From NCBI GenBank assembly GCA_046757585.1, contig JBHHYR010000006.1, positions 1 through 48,847 of the forward strand: a stretch of DNA of 48,847 nt, written 5' to 3'. The notes beneath the pieces are model-generated. The model saw only the letters and a list, made by a program, of their open reading frames with translations. It made no database searches and had not been told where the DNA came from. Positions 33,186 through 42,521 of this stretch are shown here, piece by piece (position 1 is the stretch's first letter; every line of letters begins with the position of its first letter). Position numbers and translations under genes: made by a program. Source of the DNA: JBHHYR01 sp046757585 (lineage in GTDB: Bacteria; Desulfobacterota; Binatia; HRBIN30).

Positions 33186-34544
33186 CTAATGCGGTGCGAC
33201 CTTGAGCTCTTCCATCTTCCGGTACAACGAGGAAAGGCTGATGCCGAGCAAATCGGCAGCGCGGCGTTTATCGTACTCGGTGCGCTTCAGCACCGTTTCG
33301 ATATGCGTCTTTTCGTACGAGCGCAGGGCATCACGGAGGCAGTCCCCGCTAAACGGGATCGCAACGCCATCGTCGACGAGAGAGCGCGGCAAATCTCGTA
33401 GAGTGATCCACTCCCCTTCCCCCAGAATCATGGCGTGTTCGATCACATTGTCCAGCTCGCGAACGTTGCCCTTCCAGGGCAAGGCCATGAGCGTCTTCAT
33501 CGTTGCGTTATCGACGCCCTTGAAGGCTTTCTTGAGGTCACGGTTGTGTTTGGCCACGAAGTGCTCGATGAGGAGAGGGATGTCCTCGCGGCGCTCGCGC
33601 AGCGGGGGCACGTGAATTTCCAGCACATTCAGCCGGTAGTAGAGATCATCGCGGAACCTCCCCTTCGCCACTTCCTCCTTCAGGACGCGGTTCGTTGCTG
33701 CGAGAATACGGACCTCAACTCGTGCTGGGGTGGTACTTCCGACCGGGAGGACTTCCTTTTGTTCGATGGCGCGGTGCAGCTTGACCTGCAAGCCCAGGGG
33801 CAGGTCCCCAATCTCATCGAGGAAGATCGTTCCGCCGCGGGCACGCTGGAACAGGCCTTCCTGCGCTGCGACGGCCCCCGTAAACGCTCCCTTGAGATGC
33901 CCGAAGAGTTGACTCTCGAGGAGATTTTCTGGAATCGCCCCGCAATTGACGGGCAAGAAGAGCTTACCCGACTGTTCGCTGAAGTGATGGATGGCCCGCG
34001 CCACCACCTCCTTGCCCACTCCGCTCTCGCCCGTGATCAGCACCGTACTGTTGGTTGGTGCGACCTTGCGAATCAAGGTCGAGATCTCCGCCATTGCGTT
34101 GCTCTTGCCGACGAGGTTCTCGATATCGAATCTCGCCTCCACCTCGCGGCGAAGGATCTGCGCTTCCCAAGCGAGTTGCTTGTACCCGATGAGGCGGCGG
34201 ACCTTACCGAGCACGTCCTCAAAGATGAGCGGCTTGATGATGTAATCGTGTGCGCCTTGGCGCAGTGCTTCGACCGCAGTATCGAGGCTGGCGTACGCGG
34301 TCACGAGGATGACCAGCGTCTGCGGCGCCAGCTCGCGGGTACGCCGCAGCACCTCCATCCCACCGGCCCCGGGCATCCGAAGGTCCGCGATGACCAGGTC
34401 GAAGTCACGTTCCTGCAGCGCGGTAATGGCTGCAAGACCATCTACAGCCTCGGTCACCTCGTAGCCCTCCTCCCGCAGCACCTCACCGAGGCTTTCGCGA
34501 ATAGCGGCTTCGTCGTCAGCAACCAGCAGTGTCCCGTGGGTCAT
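33186..34544 (-). CDS. NtrC-family sigma-54-dependent response regulator
   Basis: 452 residues. The receiver domain has Asp10-Asp11, phosphoacceptor Asp54 (IADLRMP) and Lys104 (YIIKPL). The AAA+ domain has Walker A GESGVGKE (172-179), the sigma-54-contacting GAFTGA loop (219-224), Walker B FLDEIGD (241-247) and the R-finger region FRDDLYYRLNVL. A Fis-type helix-turn-helix (RRAADLLGISLSSLYRKM) ends the protein. Phosphorylation by the upstream kinase should drive ATP-dependent opening of sigma-54 promoters. Its ATG overlaps the kinase TGA by 4 bp. I found no convincing -24/-12 promoter in the window, so targets are unknown. Confidence 0.95.
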   Translation of the reverse strand: MTHGTLLVADDEAAIRESLGEVLREEGYEVTEAVDGLAAITALQERDFDLVIADLRMPGAGGMEVLRRTRELAPQTLVILVTAYASLDTAVEALRQGAHDYIIKPLIFEDVLGKVRRLIGYKQLAWEAQILRREVEARFDIENLVGKSNAMAEISTLIRKVAPTNSTVLITGESGVGKEVVARAIHHFSEQSGKLFLPVNCGAIPENLLESQLFGHLKGAFTGAVAAQEGLFQRARGGTIFLDEIGDLPLGLQVKLHRAIEQKEVLPVGSTTPARVEVRILAATNRVLKEEVAKGRFRDDLYYRLNVLEIHVPPLRERREDIPLLIEHFVAKHNRDLKKAFKGVDNATMKTLMALPWKGNVRELDNVIEHAMILGEGEWITLRDLPRSLVDDGVAIPFSGDCLRDALRSYEKTHIETVLKRTEYDKRRAADLLGISLSSLYRKMEELKVAPH

Positions 34545-36178
34545 CGATCGGCGCGTCCCCGTCCCCCTGTTGCTCCGATGGGAAGTGTGACCGTGAATGC
34601 AGCACCGCCGGTCGTCGCCTGATTGATCGTGATGTTTCCACCGCAAGCTTGCACGATCCGCTGACTCACGGGCAGGCCCATGCCTGTGCCGCGACCAGGC
34701 GCCTTCGTGGTAAAGAAGGGCTCGAATATCCGCTCGCGCATTGCTACGGGCACACCCGGACCGCAGTCTGAAAACTTGACGGCGACGGCGCCATTCCTGC
34801 AGCTCCCATCGATCCACAAGCGCCCATCTCCCCGCATCGCATCGTAGGCATTGAGCACCAGGTTCAAGAATACTTGCAAGAGACGCTTGGCTTCAATGGG
34901 CACCGCCGGCATACCCGGTTCGAGATTGACGATCACCTCGACGCCGGGGGTACTGCAAGTGTAGCGGGCCAGGGTGACGGCGTTCTGGATCACGCTCGCA
35001 ACCTGTGCCTGCGGCTCCGCGTGGCCGCCCGGGCGGCTGAAGTCGGCCACTTCCCGCAGAATCGTGGTAATCCGGCTCACTTGCTGGCGCACGACGTGGA
35101 GGCGCTCGAGCAGGTCCGGGTCTGCGACCCGCCGCTGCAGCACCTGCACCAGCGACGAGATGGCCCCGAGCGGATTACCAATCTCGTGCGCCAAGCCCGC
35201 CGCCATCGTCCCCATCGTGGCGAGGCGATCGGCGTGCGCCAGCTGCGTCTCCAAGGCCTTGCGCTCGGTAACGTCCCGAATGACCGTGGACGATCCGATG
35301 TACTGCCCCTGTCCATCTCGCAGTGCAGTACATGTAATCGCGACCCGGACCCGCTTGCCGTTTTTGCCGAGCCGCTCGGTTTCGAAGTCTCGTACCGCAC
35401 CGTGGGCGAGAACCTCCCTGTGGAGGAAATCCCATTCGCCCTGCTCAATCAACTCTGGCGGAACGAGGTTCGTGAACGGCCGGCCGATGATCTCCTCTGG
35501 AGCGTACTGCAACAGATGCTGTGCCCCCGCATTCCAAGACCGGATAATCCCCGCAGCATCCAGCGTGATGATCGCATCGGCACACTCACGCACCACGGTG
35601 CTCAGCAGCTCCTCTTGAACGTGCAAGCGTTCTTCCGCCTTCTGCGCCTTGGCGAGCAGGCCCACCACCGTCCGTCTGCCGCGCTCGATTTCGCTCAACC
35701 ACTGCGTGCGTACACTGTCGGCCATCCGTTCTTCACGAAGCGCCGCGTAGCCAGACAGAGCCAGCGCGAGGGCCTGATCCAGGCAGGCGTGCAGCTGCGT
35801 CAACTCACCTGCCTGCCACGCGCGCTGCCCGAGTAGAACATCAAGGGTCGCCTGCTTGAAGGCGAAGAGCAGGTTGTGGGTCTGCGCCATGCTCAGCCCA
35901 TGCTCCTCGCCGACGGTGCCCACCTGTTCCAGGCTGGCTCGGAGCGGATCGGCTGCGCCCTGTTCGAACACGGCGCGCATTCCCTCTGCGTACGCCCGGC
36001 CGATGAGAGACAGCTGAGCGGGTTGTGAACCGAGCAGTCGACCAGCGCGGGCAATCCATCGATCCACGATGTCCTGCTGGTGCAGTTCAAGCGCCTCCGC
36101 AACCCTGTTTCGCATCTCTGAGAACGGATCCGGGCAGTCCGAACCACAATCGGGAAAAGCCCGCCGAATTCTGCCCAT
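34541..36178 (-). CDS. Cytosolic PAS histidine kinase with RsbRD-like N-terminus
   Basis: 545 residues, no transmembrane helix. The N-terminal 150 residues are all-helical and resemble the RsbRD_N sensor domain (the IVDRWIARAGRLL and FAFKQATLDVLL segments). A PAS domain follows (about 190-305: DAAGIIRSWNAGAQHLL, IGRPFTNLVPP), then HisKA with His331 (LAHEIGNPLGAI) and a HATPase domain (FLNLVLNAYDAM, DCGPGVP, GTGMGLPVSQ). It should phosphorylate the sigma-54 activator it overlaps by 4 bp. ATG at 36178 was chosen over an upstream TTG. The signal must be cytoplasmic; its nature is unknown. Confidence 0.9.
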   Translation of the reverse strand: MGRIRRAFPDCGSDCPDPFSEMRNRVAEALELHQQDIVDRWIARAGRLLGSQPAQLSLIGRAYAEGMRAVFEQGAADPLRASLEQVGTVGEEHGLSMAQTHNLLFAFKQATLDVLLGQRAWQAGELTQLHACLDQALALALSGYAALREERMADSVRTQWLSEIERGRRTVVGLLAKAQKAEERLHVQEELLSTVVRECADAIITLDAAGIIRSWNAGAQHLLQYAPEEIIGRPFTNLVPPELIEQGEWDFLHREVLAHGAVRDFETERLGKNGKRVRVAITCTALRDGQGQYIGSSTVIRDVTERKALETQLAHADRLATMGTMAAGLAHEIGNPLGAISSLVQVLQRRVADPDLLERLHVVRQQVSRITTILREVADFSRPGGHAEPQAQVASVIQNAVTLARYTCSTPGVEVIVNLEPGMPAVPIEAKRLLQVFLNLVLNAYDAMRGDGRLWIDGSCRNGAVAVKFSDCGPGVPVAMRERIFEPFFTTKAPGRGTGMGLPVSQRIVQACGGNITINQATTGGAAFTVTLPIGATGGRGRADR

Positions 36179-36676
36179 AACTCTGACTTCACTCCGAGAT
36201 TGCAACAAGCGTACCGTTACCGCCGCAGGAGCGAGCTTCGCCGCCTGAGATCGACTGTGGCTCAGAACAGCGGGGTGACGCCTACCTGGGGGTGGAGGGG
36301 CAAGGCAGGGGCGAGACCTGAGGAACGCCTGAGCAGGCGCTGGCGACGGCGTATGCGGGCGCGCTGGTGTCTTGCCCGAAAGGCTGCTGCATGGAGGGAC
36401 ATACGGTCAACATGCCTGCCGCCAGTGGCGAGGACCCGACTGCGGAGCGTCACGCGAACACAACTCCTGTTCGCTTTCCAGGTCTCCTCCCCTGACCCTA
36501 CACCACACCAAGAACGACCGGACGTGATGCACGAAGCTTGCCACGTTCCAAGGATCCGAGCGCCAACGCCCGCTCCCGATCGGCGGCGCGCGGTGGTCCC
36601 ACAATTGGGAAGGGAGATACAAGGGAGAGGATTCGTGTGCCCGCCTCCCAGGGGACCCGGTCGGCGAGCAACCGTG
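36179..36676. other. 500-bp gap between kinase and T2SS-linked gene
   Basis: No frame here looks real: the open ones (for example on the plus strand from 36200) are Arg/Pro-rich and lack codon structure. The region should contain the kinase promoter near 36200-36250 and the end of the gsp transcript, but I see no strong hairpin plus T-run. No match to tmRNA, SRP RNA or RNase P cores was recognised. Confidence 0.4.
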
Positions 36677-37498
36677 TCAGACGTTCCCGCCAGCCTCCGA
36701 AATGTCGCGGCGGTTGTCCGCCGTTAGCTCTGACGCGCGCAGCGCATCCACCCACCCTCGAACCGTTCCCTGAACACAGTCAATTTCGAAGACGGCCTGA
36801 GCCACTGCCTGATGCTGCGACACTGGCCACAGCACGGGAAACAGGAACAGGCGGAGACAGACTTTCGCACCATCCAGTTCCGCGGCACCAAGACAGCTTG
36901 ACCGCGCCGGATACGGTGACCAGATCGCCGCCGAGTGGATGGCGGTGTGATAGCGCTCCCAGATCCGCTCGGCCTCACGCCAGCACCGGCTTCGCTCAGG
37001 GTCATCGCGAATGGCAGCAGGAGGCCAGTTCGGGAGATGTGCAGGGTGAAGATCCTGCAGATGAAAGCAATGCCGCGCGGGCCCCTCGAGTGGCCGCAGT
37101 TCGATTGGCGCGGGCCCAACGAGCGCCCCCGTGTTTCCGGTCGCCCCGGGCTCGGCTGGCGCGGGGACGCTCGCGGCTGGCGGCATCCGCGGCGCGGCAC
37201 TCTTGGATTCTGGCTGCGGGCCGGGGCCGACCTGTGCGGCAGCCACTGGCGACTGAATCGCGCAGCCTCCCGCTTCTACCTCCGGCTGTAGCGTCGCGGA
37301 CATACGGACATCCGAGGCGTCTGGGTTCGCGGCTTCCAGCACGGCGCCTGCGGCAGCAGTCCCCGTCCGCTCGGGACCACGCCGCGGTGCCTTGTGCCGC
37401 CGGCGCTCGTCCGCCAACGCCAGCAGCGCCGGCGCCACGAACAGCAACACAACCGCCGCGGACATGACGGCGACCTCGGCACCAGTAATGCTCGGCAT
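36677..37498 (-). CDS. Membrane protein of unknown function following gspN
   Basis: 273 residues from ATG 37498. One transmembrane helix (about 7-29, AEVAVMSAAVVLLFVAPALLAL) is followed by basic DERRRHKAPRR, so the C-terminal part is predicted to be cytoplasmic. About 100 residues of Pro/Ala/Gly-rich linker lead to a domain (about 135-265) with several Cys and Trp (HCFHLQDLH, CWREAERIWERYH, AKVCLRLFLFPVLWPV). No family recognised. It lies 101 bp after gspN on the same strand and may be an accessory T2SS gene. A longer start at 37570 exists. Confidence 0.6.
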   Translation of the reverse strand: MPSITGAEVAVMSAAVVLLFVAPALLALADERRRHKAPRRGPERTGTAAAGAVLEAANPDASDVRMSATLQPEVEAGGCAIQSPVAAAQVGPGPQPESKSAAPRMPPAASVPAPAEPGATGNTGALVGPAPIELRPLEGPARHCFHLQDLHPAHLPNWPPAAIRDDPERSRCWREAERIWERYHTAIHSAAIWSPYPARSSCLGAAELDGAKVCLRLFLFPVLWPVSQHQAVAQAVFEIDCVQGTVRGWVDALRASELTADNRRDISEAGGNV

Positions 37499-37599
37499 GT
37501 CTCGTCTCAACTCTTCTCGAGCGCTGAACGTCCACGAATAAAGCGTATTCGCGTCCGGGAGTCCATCCATCACAATGCCGCGGCTGCGTCTGCTTGCGC

Positions 37600-38520
37600 T
37601 CAGCGCACGCGCGGCCGTGCCAGCGTTCCGGTGACGGTGACGGGTGTGCCGGGCTTGGTCCCGCGCCGGTGTGGAATCAACGCCACGAGCGTCTTGAGTG
37701 CATCGGGGGTTTCGAGGCTCGTCACGATCGCCACCCGCAGGTTGAGCGTACTGTTCTGGAGGGGCTCCCGCAGCACGATTTGCCCCGAGGCGTCAACATT
37801 GACATCGCCGGTCGCTTTGAACCGTCGCACCTCCAGGCGGCCGCGTCGCAGCGTGAACTGCAATTGGGTGCGCCGCAGGTGCAGATCAGGGACCGTGAAA
37901 CCGGCGATCTTGGCTGCCGTAAGACTTGCGCCGTCCACATTCGCCTCGCCGTTGCCTTGCCCCGCGGCGAAGCCGGGGCCACGAGCTTCGAAGCTGAATT
38001 GGCCAGACAGGCGACCGGCGAGTTGTCCTTCCTCAAGCAAGAAGGTCAACGTTCTGTATCGGCTCAGATCCAGGTCATGCCACTGGACCTGCCCCATCAG
38101 GCCGCCATCCGCCATGCTAATCTCACCCAGCGCCGTACCACCGTACAGCTCCGCCGACAGCAGGAAATCGTACGGATTGCCGTGCACGAGAGCGCCCAGC
38201 GACGGTCGTATCCACAGGCGGCTGCATTCAACGTACGGGGGTTGGTGATCAGCAACAGGTGAGACGACGCGCATCCCGGACAGCTCGTAGCCCTTCAACC
38301 AGGCGAAGCGGGCCACCTTGAAATCGACATCGACCGGCCCACGGCTCACGCCACTCAGCGCACGGCGGATGAGGATTTCGTGCGGAAAGGTCACCAGCAG
38401 GAAAACGACGAACAGCGTTGCCGTGTAGCCCACGTACAGCAGCAAGGTACGCCCGCCCTGCAGACCGAGCCAGTCCAGCGGCAAGCGCACTCGCGGCAGG
38501 TGCAAACGGGGCAACCGCAT
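37600..38520 (-). CDS. gspN: GspN, type II secretion protein N
   Basis: 306 residues. A transmembrane helix lies at about 25-45 (LLLYVGYTATLFVVFLLVTF); the rest is periplasmic, with alternating beta strands and repeated leucine-rich stretches (LAGRLSGQFSFEARGPG, DVNVDASGQIVLREPL) as in the AsmA-like GspN fold. GspN is an inner-membrane T2SS component often missing in proteobacteria. The start ATG overlaps the gspM TGA by one base (TGATG), so translation is coupled. The assignment rests on position, topology and pattern. Confidence 0.8.
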   Translation of the reverse strand: MRLPRLHLPRVRLPLDWLGLQGGRTLLLYVGYTATLFVVFLLVTFPHEILIRRALSGVSRGPVDVDFKVARFAWLKGYELSGMRVVSPVADHQPPYVECSRLWIRPSLGALVHGNPYDFLLSAELYGGTALGEISMADGGLMGQVQWHDLDLSRYRTLTFLLEEGQLAGRLSGQFSFEARGPGFAAGQGNGEANVDGASLTAAKIAGFTVPDLHLRRTQLQFTLRRGRLEVRRFKATGDVNVDASGQIVLREPLQNSTLNLRVAIVTSLETPDALKTLVALIPHRRGTKPGTPVTVTGTLARPRVR

Positions 38521-39083
38521 CAGGAGTGCACTGCTTTCAGCAACGACACCGTCGCGGTGACGTCAAAGTTAAAGTTGTCTTTGAAGCGCTTCTTGATCTG
38601 GAGGCGGCTGAAGCGCAAGGGCCGATCACCCTTCTCGACCCGGTACAGCAGATCGACGAGCTGCGGCAGACTGATCTGAGTCAGCTTGATTTTCACGAGT
38701 TCCTCTTGGTAGTCGGTGCCGATATCCTTGGTCGCGGGGTTCATCGACGTGACGTGCTCACGGCCGACGGCCTGAGCGATCGTACTATCGAGGTACGAGA
38801 ACAGGGAAAAATTCTCATCTCCCTGCGAGACCGCCGCTTGACTGGCTTCGAGCCGGCGGAGCAGATCCAGATAGACCTCACGCTGGTGCTGGATCTCAGC
38901 GAGCTCCTTTTCCTTCGCGACGATGCGACGTGCGGTTAGTTCGCCGTTCGTCCGGGCGGGCTCCCATACGAAGTTGTATAGGGAAATCAACACAACGCTC
39001 AGCGCGGCCACTCCCAGGAGGAGCCGTTCGCGAGGCGCCAGCCGCGCGTAATAGTTGACCAACAGGCGCGGATCGTATTTCAT
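38520..39083 (-). CDS. gspM: GspM/PilO-like T2SS inner-membrane protein
   Basis: 187 residues. A short cytoplasmic N-terminus (YYARLAPRERLLL) is followed by a transmembrane helix (VAALSVVLISLYNFVW), a coiled coil (about 50-85, KEKELAEIQHQREVYLDLL) and a ferredoxin-like periplasmic domain (about 105-180). GspM pairs with GspL on the inner-membrane platform. ATG at 39083 gives TGATG coupling with gspL, like the next junction; a GTG one codon earlier is possible. Placed between gspL and gspN, as in the standard order. Confidence 0.85.
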   Translation of the reverse strand: MKYDPRLLVNYYARLAPRERLLLGVAALSVVLISLYNFVWEPARTNGELTARRIVAKEKELAEIQHQREVYLDLLRRLEASQAAVSQGDENFSLFSYLDSTIAQAVGREHVTSMNPATKDIGTDYQEELVKIKLTQISLPQLVDLLYRVEKGDRPLRFSRLQIKKRFKDNFNFDVTATVSLLKAVHS

Positions 39084-40591
39084 CACCGTGCTGAAGGCGC
39101 GCCGGTACCTGCCTTGCCGAGCGTGAGCGCGAGCCGGAAATCCACCCGACCGTCCGGTGTCGACTTGACGTCCTTGACCTGAACGTCAGCGAAGTACTGC
39201 GTATTCAACAGCTGTTGCTTGACCGTATCCACCGCCTCGAATGAGTCGGTTTTCGCGCGGATCCGCACCGACTCGGGATCCATGAGGTACTCGTCCGCAT
39301 CGATCTTGATCGTATCGGGAATCGCCGCGGCGATGGTGCGCATCACGTCGATGGCGGTCACGCCGCCTTCCGGCACCAAGCCGCCCAGAACGTCGAGCTT
39401 TTTTTGCGCCGCGTCGATCTCCGCTTGCAGTTGCGCCCTCTCGTCTCGAATGCGGTGGACGTCCGGGAGGGTCTGAGTAAACACGCTGCGGATCTGTCCC
39501 TGGATCATTTCCAACCGGCTCGCCGCTTGCCGGTACGTCATGTACGTGTTCGCCACCACCAGGGCGAGTGCAAGCCCCGCGATGGCCCCCGTACGCCACA
39601 GGGCGTACCGGAGTTCGTCTTCACCACGGTGATAGGCAAACTCACCGCGCCGAAAGTTCAGACCCAGCGCGTCGTTCGGAGCGACCTCTCGCAGCGCCAG
39701 GCCGAGCGGAGCGACGAAGCTGCCCAGGGTAGTGTGCAACGCCGGCGGCACGTGCCGAACCACCGCCTGGTCGAGCCGCCGAACCGCAAGGTCCATCGCC
39801 CCGCCGAGCGCCTGGGCGACCAGATCGAACTCCTCCCCATCACCCGCGACGACGCACGGCAGGCCCGCTTCCAATGGCGCACCGTTCAGCGCGAGAAGCG
39901 TCCAGCGAATGTCGCCGACCACCGAAGCCGCGGACCCAGCGTCCTGGTGTCCATTGTCGGCCGCCGCAACCGCGGTCTCCGTTGGAGTTGCCGGCACGTT
40001 GACGAGTGTTCGCAAGCCCACCAACCGGCGATTGCGGTACAGTGCCACGATCGTGCGGCGCGCGTTCCCGCCGACGTAAGCAAACGTGTTGGGTAGCTCC
40101 TCACCGAGGAGACCCAGCACGTTGAGTGTCGCCAATGGCGCAAAATCGATAACTTTGGGGTCGAGGCCCGCGGCACTCAGCACGGCCAGGTGCGCCTCGA
40201 GATCGCAACGTTGGACCAAGGCGGCTAGGACATTACAACCAGCGCGGTCACGGTGCAGGACCTGGTAATCGACAATGACGTCGTCGAGGCCAAAGGGCAC
40301 TTGTGCCTCGAGTTCGAATGGCACCGTTTGATCGAGCCGCTTGCGATCGCGAAACGGGAGGAAGAAGGTACGCAACGTCACCAGGTCCCCCGCCAGCGAA
40401 GACAACACCGCACTGGCGCCGAGCTGATGGCGCTGCAGGAACGCCTGCAACTGCTCCGGCAACGGGGGATCACCGGAAACGAAGGGCTCGCGGTAAAAGC
40501 CGACGACGCGGTAATCGCGAAACGTCGTCTCGAGCACCGCGGCCTTCACTTCACACGCATCAACTTCAAGCGCTAGCACCCGCTGGGGCAT
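39083..40591 (-). CDS. gspL: GspL/PilM-like T2SS inner-membrane protein
   Basis: 502 residues. The N-terminal actin-like cytoplasmic domain (1-330) opens with LALEVDACEVKAAVLE and includes VPFELEAQVPFGLDDVIVDY, typical of GspL/PilM. A transmembrane helix at about 335-355 (GAIAGLALALVVANTYM) is followed by a coiled coil and a small periplasmic ferredoxin-like domain with a TIKIDADEYLMDPESVRIRA strand region. GspL recruits the GspE ATPase to the membrane and pairs with GspM. ATG 40591 has GGGGAGG upstream. A Ala/Asp/Gly-rich loop (about 205-225) is unusual. Confidence 0.88.
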   Translation of the reverse strand: MPQRVLALEVDACEVKAAVLETTFRDYRVVGFYREPFVSGDPPLPEQLQAFLQRHQLGASAVLSSLAGDLVTLRTFFLPFRDRKRLDQTVPFELEAQVPFGLDDVIVDYQVLHRDRAGCNVLAALVQRCDLEAHLAVLSAAGLDPKVIDFAPLATLNVLGLLGEELPNTFAYVGGNARRTIVALYRNRRLVGLRTLVNVPATPTETAVAAADNGHQDAGSAASVVGDIRWTLLALNGAPLEAGLPCVVAGDGEEFDLVAQALGGAMDLAVRRLDQAVVRHVPPALHTTLGSFVAPLGLALREVAPNDALGLNFRRGEFAYHRGEDELRYALWRTGAIAGLALALVVANTYMTYRQAASRLEMIQGQIRSVFTQTLPDVHRIRDERAQLQAEIDAAQKKLDVLGGLVPEGGVTAIDVMRTIAAAIPDTIKIDADEYLMDPESVRIRAKTDSFEAVDTVKQQLLNTQYFADVQVKDVKSTPDGRVDFRLALTLGKAGTGAPSAR

Positions 40592-40609
40592 CTCGCTACC
40601 GTCCTCCCC

Positions 40610-41827
40610 TTACCCACGCGATCCGAGCCCTCGCAGATCTTGTGACTGATCCCCCGCATCGCCCCCACGCTGCTCCCGGAACAGCCTCGCCCCGCCCTCC
40701 TTTTGCCAATCCAACTGTGTCAGCGACCACGGAACAGCGCTGGCGCCGGTACGCCGAGCGCTGCGGCGGATCCTGCGGACCAGCATCGACGCGGAGCGGC
40801 CAATGCCCCCCCGGCCGGTCACCGGATTCGGGTTCACCTTCGCACTGGCACGAACGCGATAGTAAAAGCTGGTAACCCCCAGCATGGCGCCGGCGTAATT
40901 GCGTGTATCACTGCTGGCCTGATTCAAGTTCCGGATCAGCCCGACCAGATCGGCTTGCCGCAACGGCGTTTCACTGCGCTGCGAGATGATGTTGGAAACG
41001 ACCTCCTCGTCACCCACGATCGCCTGCAGGACCTCTCGTGGCGCGGTGTTGGCGTTCACCCGCAGCTGGTTGCCTGGCAGGGCCGTCAGGACCGGCCGGA
41101 GACGACGGATCAGGCTCGGTGTGAACCCCGCGATAACCCCAACATCGTCAAGGGACGGGAAATCGAGCTGTTGAAATTGCGGCTCCGCGGCCTGAGGCCG
41201 GGGACTCGGTGTAGCACCAGCACGCGCGTCGCCCCCAGACCCCGAGGGTGAGTTGCCCACAGCCCCGGGATATTGAGCTTGGTACACGCTGTCCCAGTAC
41301 TCCAAAACCAGATCCGCGATCTCCGGATCCGCTCCGCGGCCCTCGAGCAGATGTGCGAGAGCCATCTTCCACGACTCCAAGGGCTGGACTTGCCGCTGCG
41401 GGTCGCCGTCCTGGGAGTCGCGCCACCGAACCCACTGTGCACGCGTGCGGAATCGCACCATGTTGATGTTGAGCTTGCCGCCCTCGTCAATGATCTGCAC
41501 GCGGAAGCGCATGTTGTCGGGAACAACCAGTGAGCTGTTCGTCCCATCGATCTGGCAAGTGTAGCCATCGGTGCCGGGCTGGGGGCACCATTCTTCCGTG
41601 AACGCATCCACCCTCGGGTCATCGTCGTGCAGCAAGAACGCTTCACCCAGATTAATCCCCGACCGGGCCAGCAACGAGGCTTGCAAACCGCTCAGAGCGT
41701 TGCGGGCCATGTGCTGGTCGACCTCCACCGAGTACGTGAACTCGACGACCGTGATGGTCAGCAGTGCCACCACGAGGAGGGTGATGACCAAGGCAATGCC
41801 GCGCTCGTTGGTGATCACGGCGCTCAC
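40610..41827 (-). CDS. gspK: GspK, minor pseudopilin
   Basis: 405 residues. A short leader ending in Gly10 precedes the hydrophobic segment IALVITLLVVALLTITVV, the pseudopilin cleavage site; like other GspK proteins it lacks Glu at +5. The large globular domain includes the GGKLNINM segment, NANTAPREVLQAI (the helix-hairpin-like GspK signature) and acidic calcium-type positions (LHDDDPRVDAF). GspK caps the pseudopilus tip with GspI and GspJ. The GTG start overlaps the gspJ TGA by 4 bp. The C-terminal 50 residues are Arg/Gly-rich and probably disordered. Confidence 0.92.
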   Translation of the reverse strand: MSAVITNERGIALVITLLVVALLTITVVEFTYSVEVDQHMARNALSGLQASLLARSGINLGEAFLLHDDDPRVDAFTEEWCPQPGTDGYTCQIDGTNSSLVVPDNMRFRVQIIDEGGKLNINMVRFRTRAQWVRWRDSQDGDPQRQVQPLESWKMALAHLLEGRGADPEIADLVLEYWDSVYQAQYPGAVGNSPSGSGGDARAGATPSPRPQAAEPQFQQLDFPSLDDVGVIAGFTPSLIRRLRPVLTALPGNQLRVNANTAPREVLQAIVGDEEVVSNIISQRSETPLRQADLVGLIRNLNQASSDTRNYAGAMLGVTSFYYRVRASAKVNPNPVTGRGGIGRSASMLVRRIRRSARRTGASAVPWSLTQLDWQKEGGARLFREQRGGDAGDQSQDLRGLGSRG

Positions 41828-42519
41828 AGAGCCAGGTTGGCCAACGGGAGGTCGACGATGGTCCCGAAATCGTGGACTCCCCCGGCGTCATCGGCGAGGA
41901 ACACCGTCACTTCCACCGCACCTGGCAAGCCTCGCGGGCCCTGGCCGGGCCGCTCGGCCGTTGTGTCCCACGAGTCGACCCATTCCCCCGTTTCGGGATC
42001 CAGGTACCGCAGCCGGAGGCCTGCCACCTGATCCGCGATGTATGACGCCACAGCCGCCGGGACCGCAGGTGCGTCCTCCTCGCCAGCCTGCGGATCCCCA
42101 TCTTCCGCAGCTGGCTCCGTCAGCAGCTCCTCCTGCCGCCGCAGCGCAAAGAGGTTCGGTGCATTCTGCAATGGGTCGAGCGAGTACGACACCAGCGCGC
42201 GCCCGCCACGTCCGCGCGAGGCGCCGAAGAGGCGGTGGATGACCACACCGAATTGGACGGCGTCCGTCGGCACGCGGCTACTGCCGGGAATGCCGATGAA
42301 ACCGATGTACCGGCCCGCCGTCGGCGGCAGGGCACCCTCGATCTCGTCGGCAATGCGCAAGACGACCTCGCGGCCGGAGGCGTAGAGATCTGCCTGCTCC
42401 TCCGCATGCTCCTTGGCGAGCAGGGCACGTGAGAGCACGCCGTAGACGCTGAGCAGCACGAGGCCGAGGATCACCGTCGCAACCATGATCTCCAGCAGGG
42501 TAAATCCGCGACGTGCCAT
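41824..42519 (-). CDS. gspJ: GspJ, minor pseudopilin
   Basis: 231 residues. A five-residue leader MARRG precedes the mature FTLLEIMVATVILGLV with Glu at +5. The globular part has the GspJ pattern: YASGREVVLRIADEIEGA, a beta-rich middle and RLRYLDPETGEWVDSWDT. A Glu/Pro/Ala-rich loop (about 135-155) is an insertion relative to typical members. GspJ joins GspI and GspK at the pseudopilus tip. Stop and start overlap with gspK (GTGA) shows translational coupling; the gap to gspI is 2 bp. Confidence 0.92.
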   Translation of the reverse strand: MARRGFTLLEIMVATVILGLVLLSVYGVLSRALLAKEHAEEQADLYASGREVVLRIADEIEGALPPTAGRYIGFIGIPGSSRVPTDAVQFGVVIHRLFGASRGRGGRALVSYSLDPLQNAPNLFALRRQEELLTEPAAEDGDPQAGEEDAPAVPAAVASYIADQVAGLRLRYLDPETGEWVDSWDTTAERPGQGPRGLPGAVEVTVFLADDAGGVHDFGTIVDLPLANLAL

Positions 42520-42521
42520 GT

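Noticed and set aside
33435..34622. 395-codon plus-strand frame antisense to the sigma-54 activator
   Set aside because: The opposite strand has all NtrC-family motifs; this frame has none.
36200..36727. 175-codon plus-strand frame in the gap before the gsp-linked gene
   Set aside because: Arg-rich, starts within the kinase promoter region and overlaps the opposite-strand gene end; no ribosome binding site or family match.
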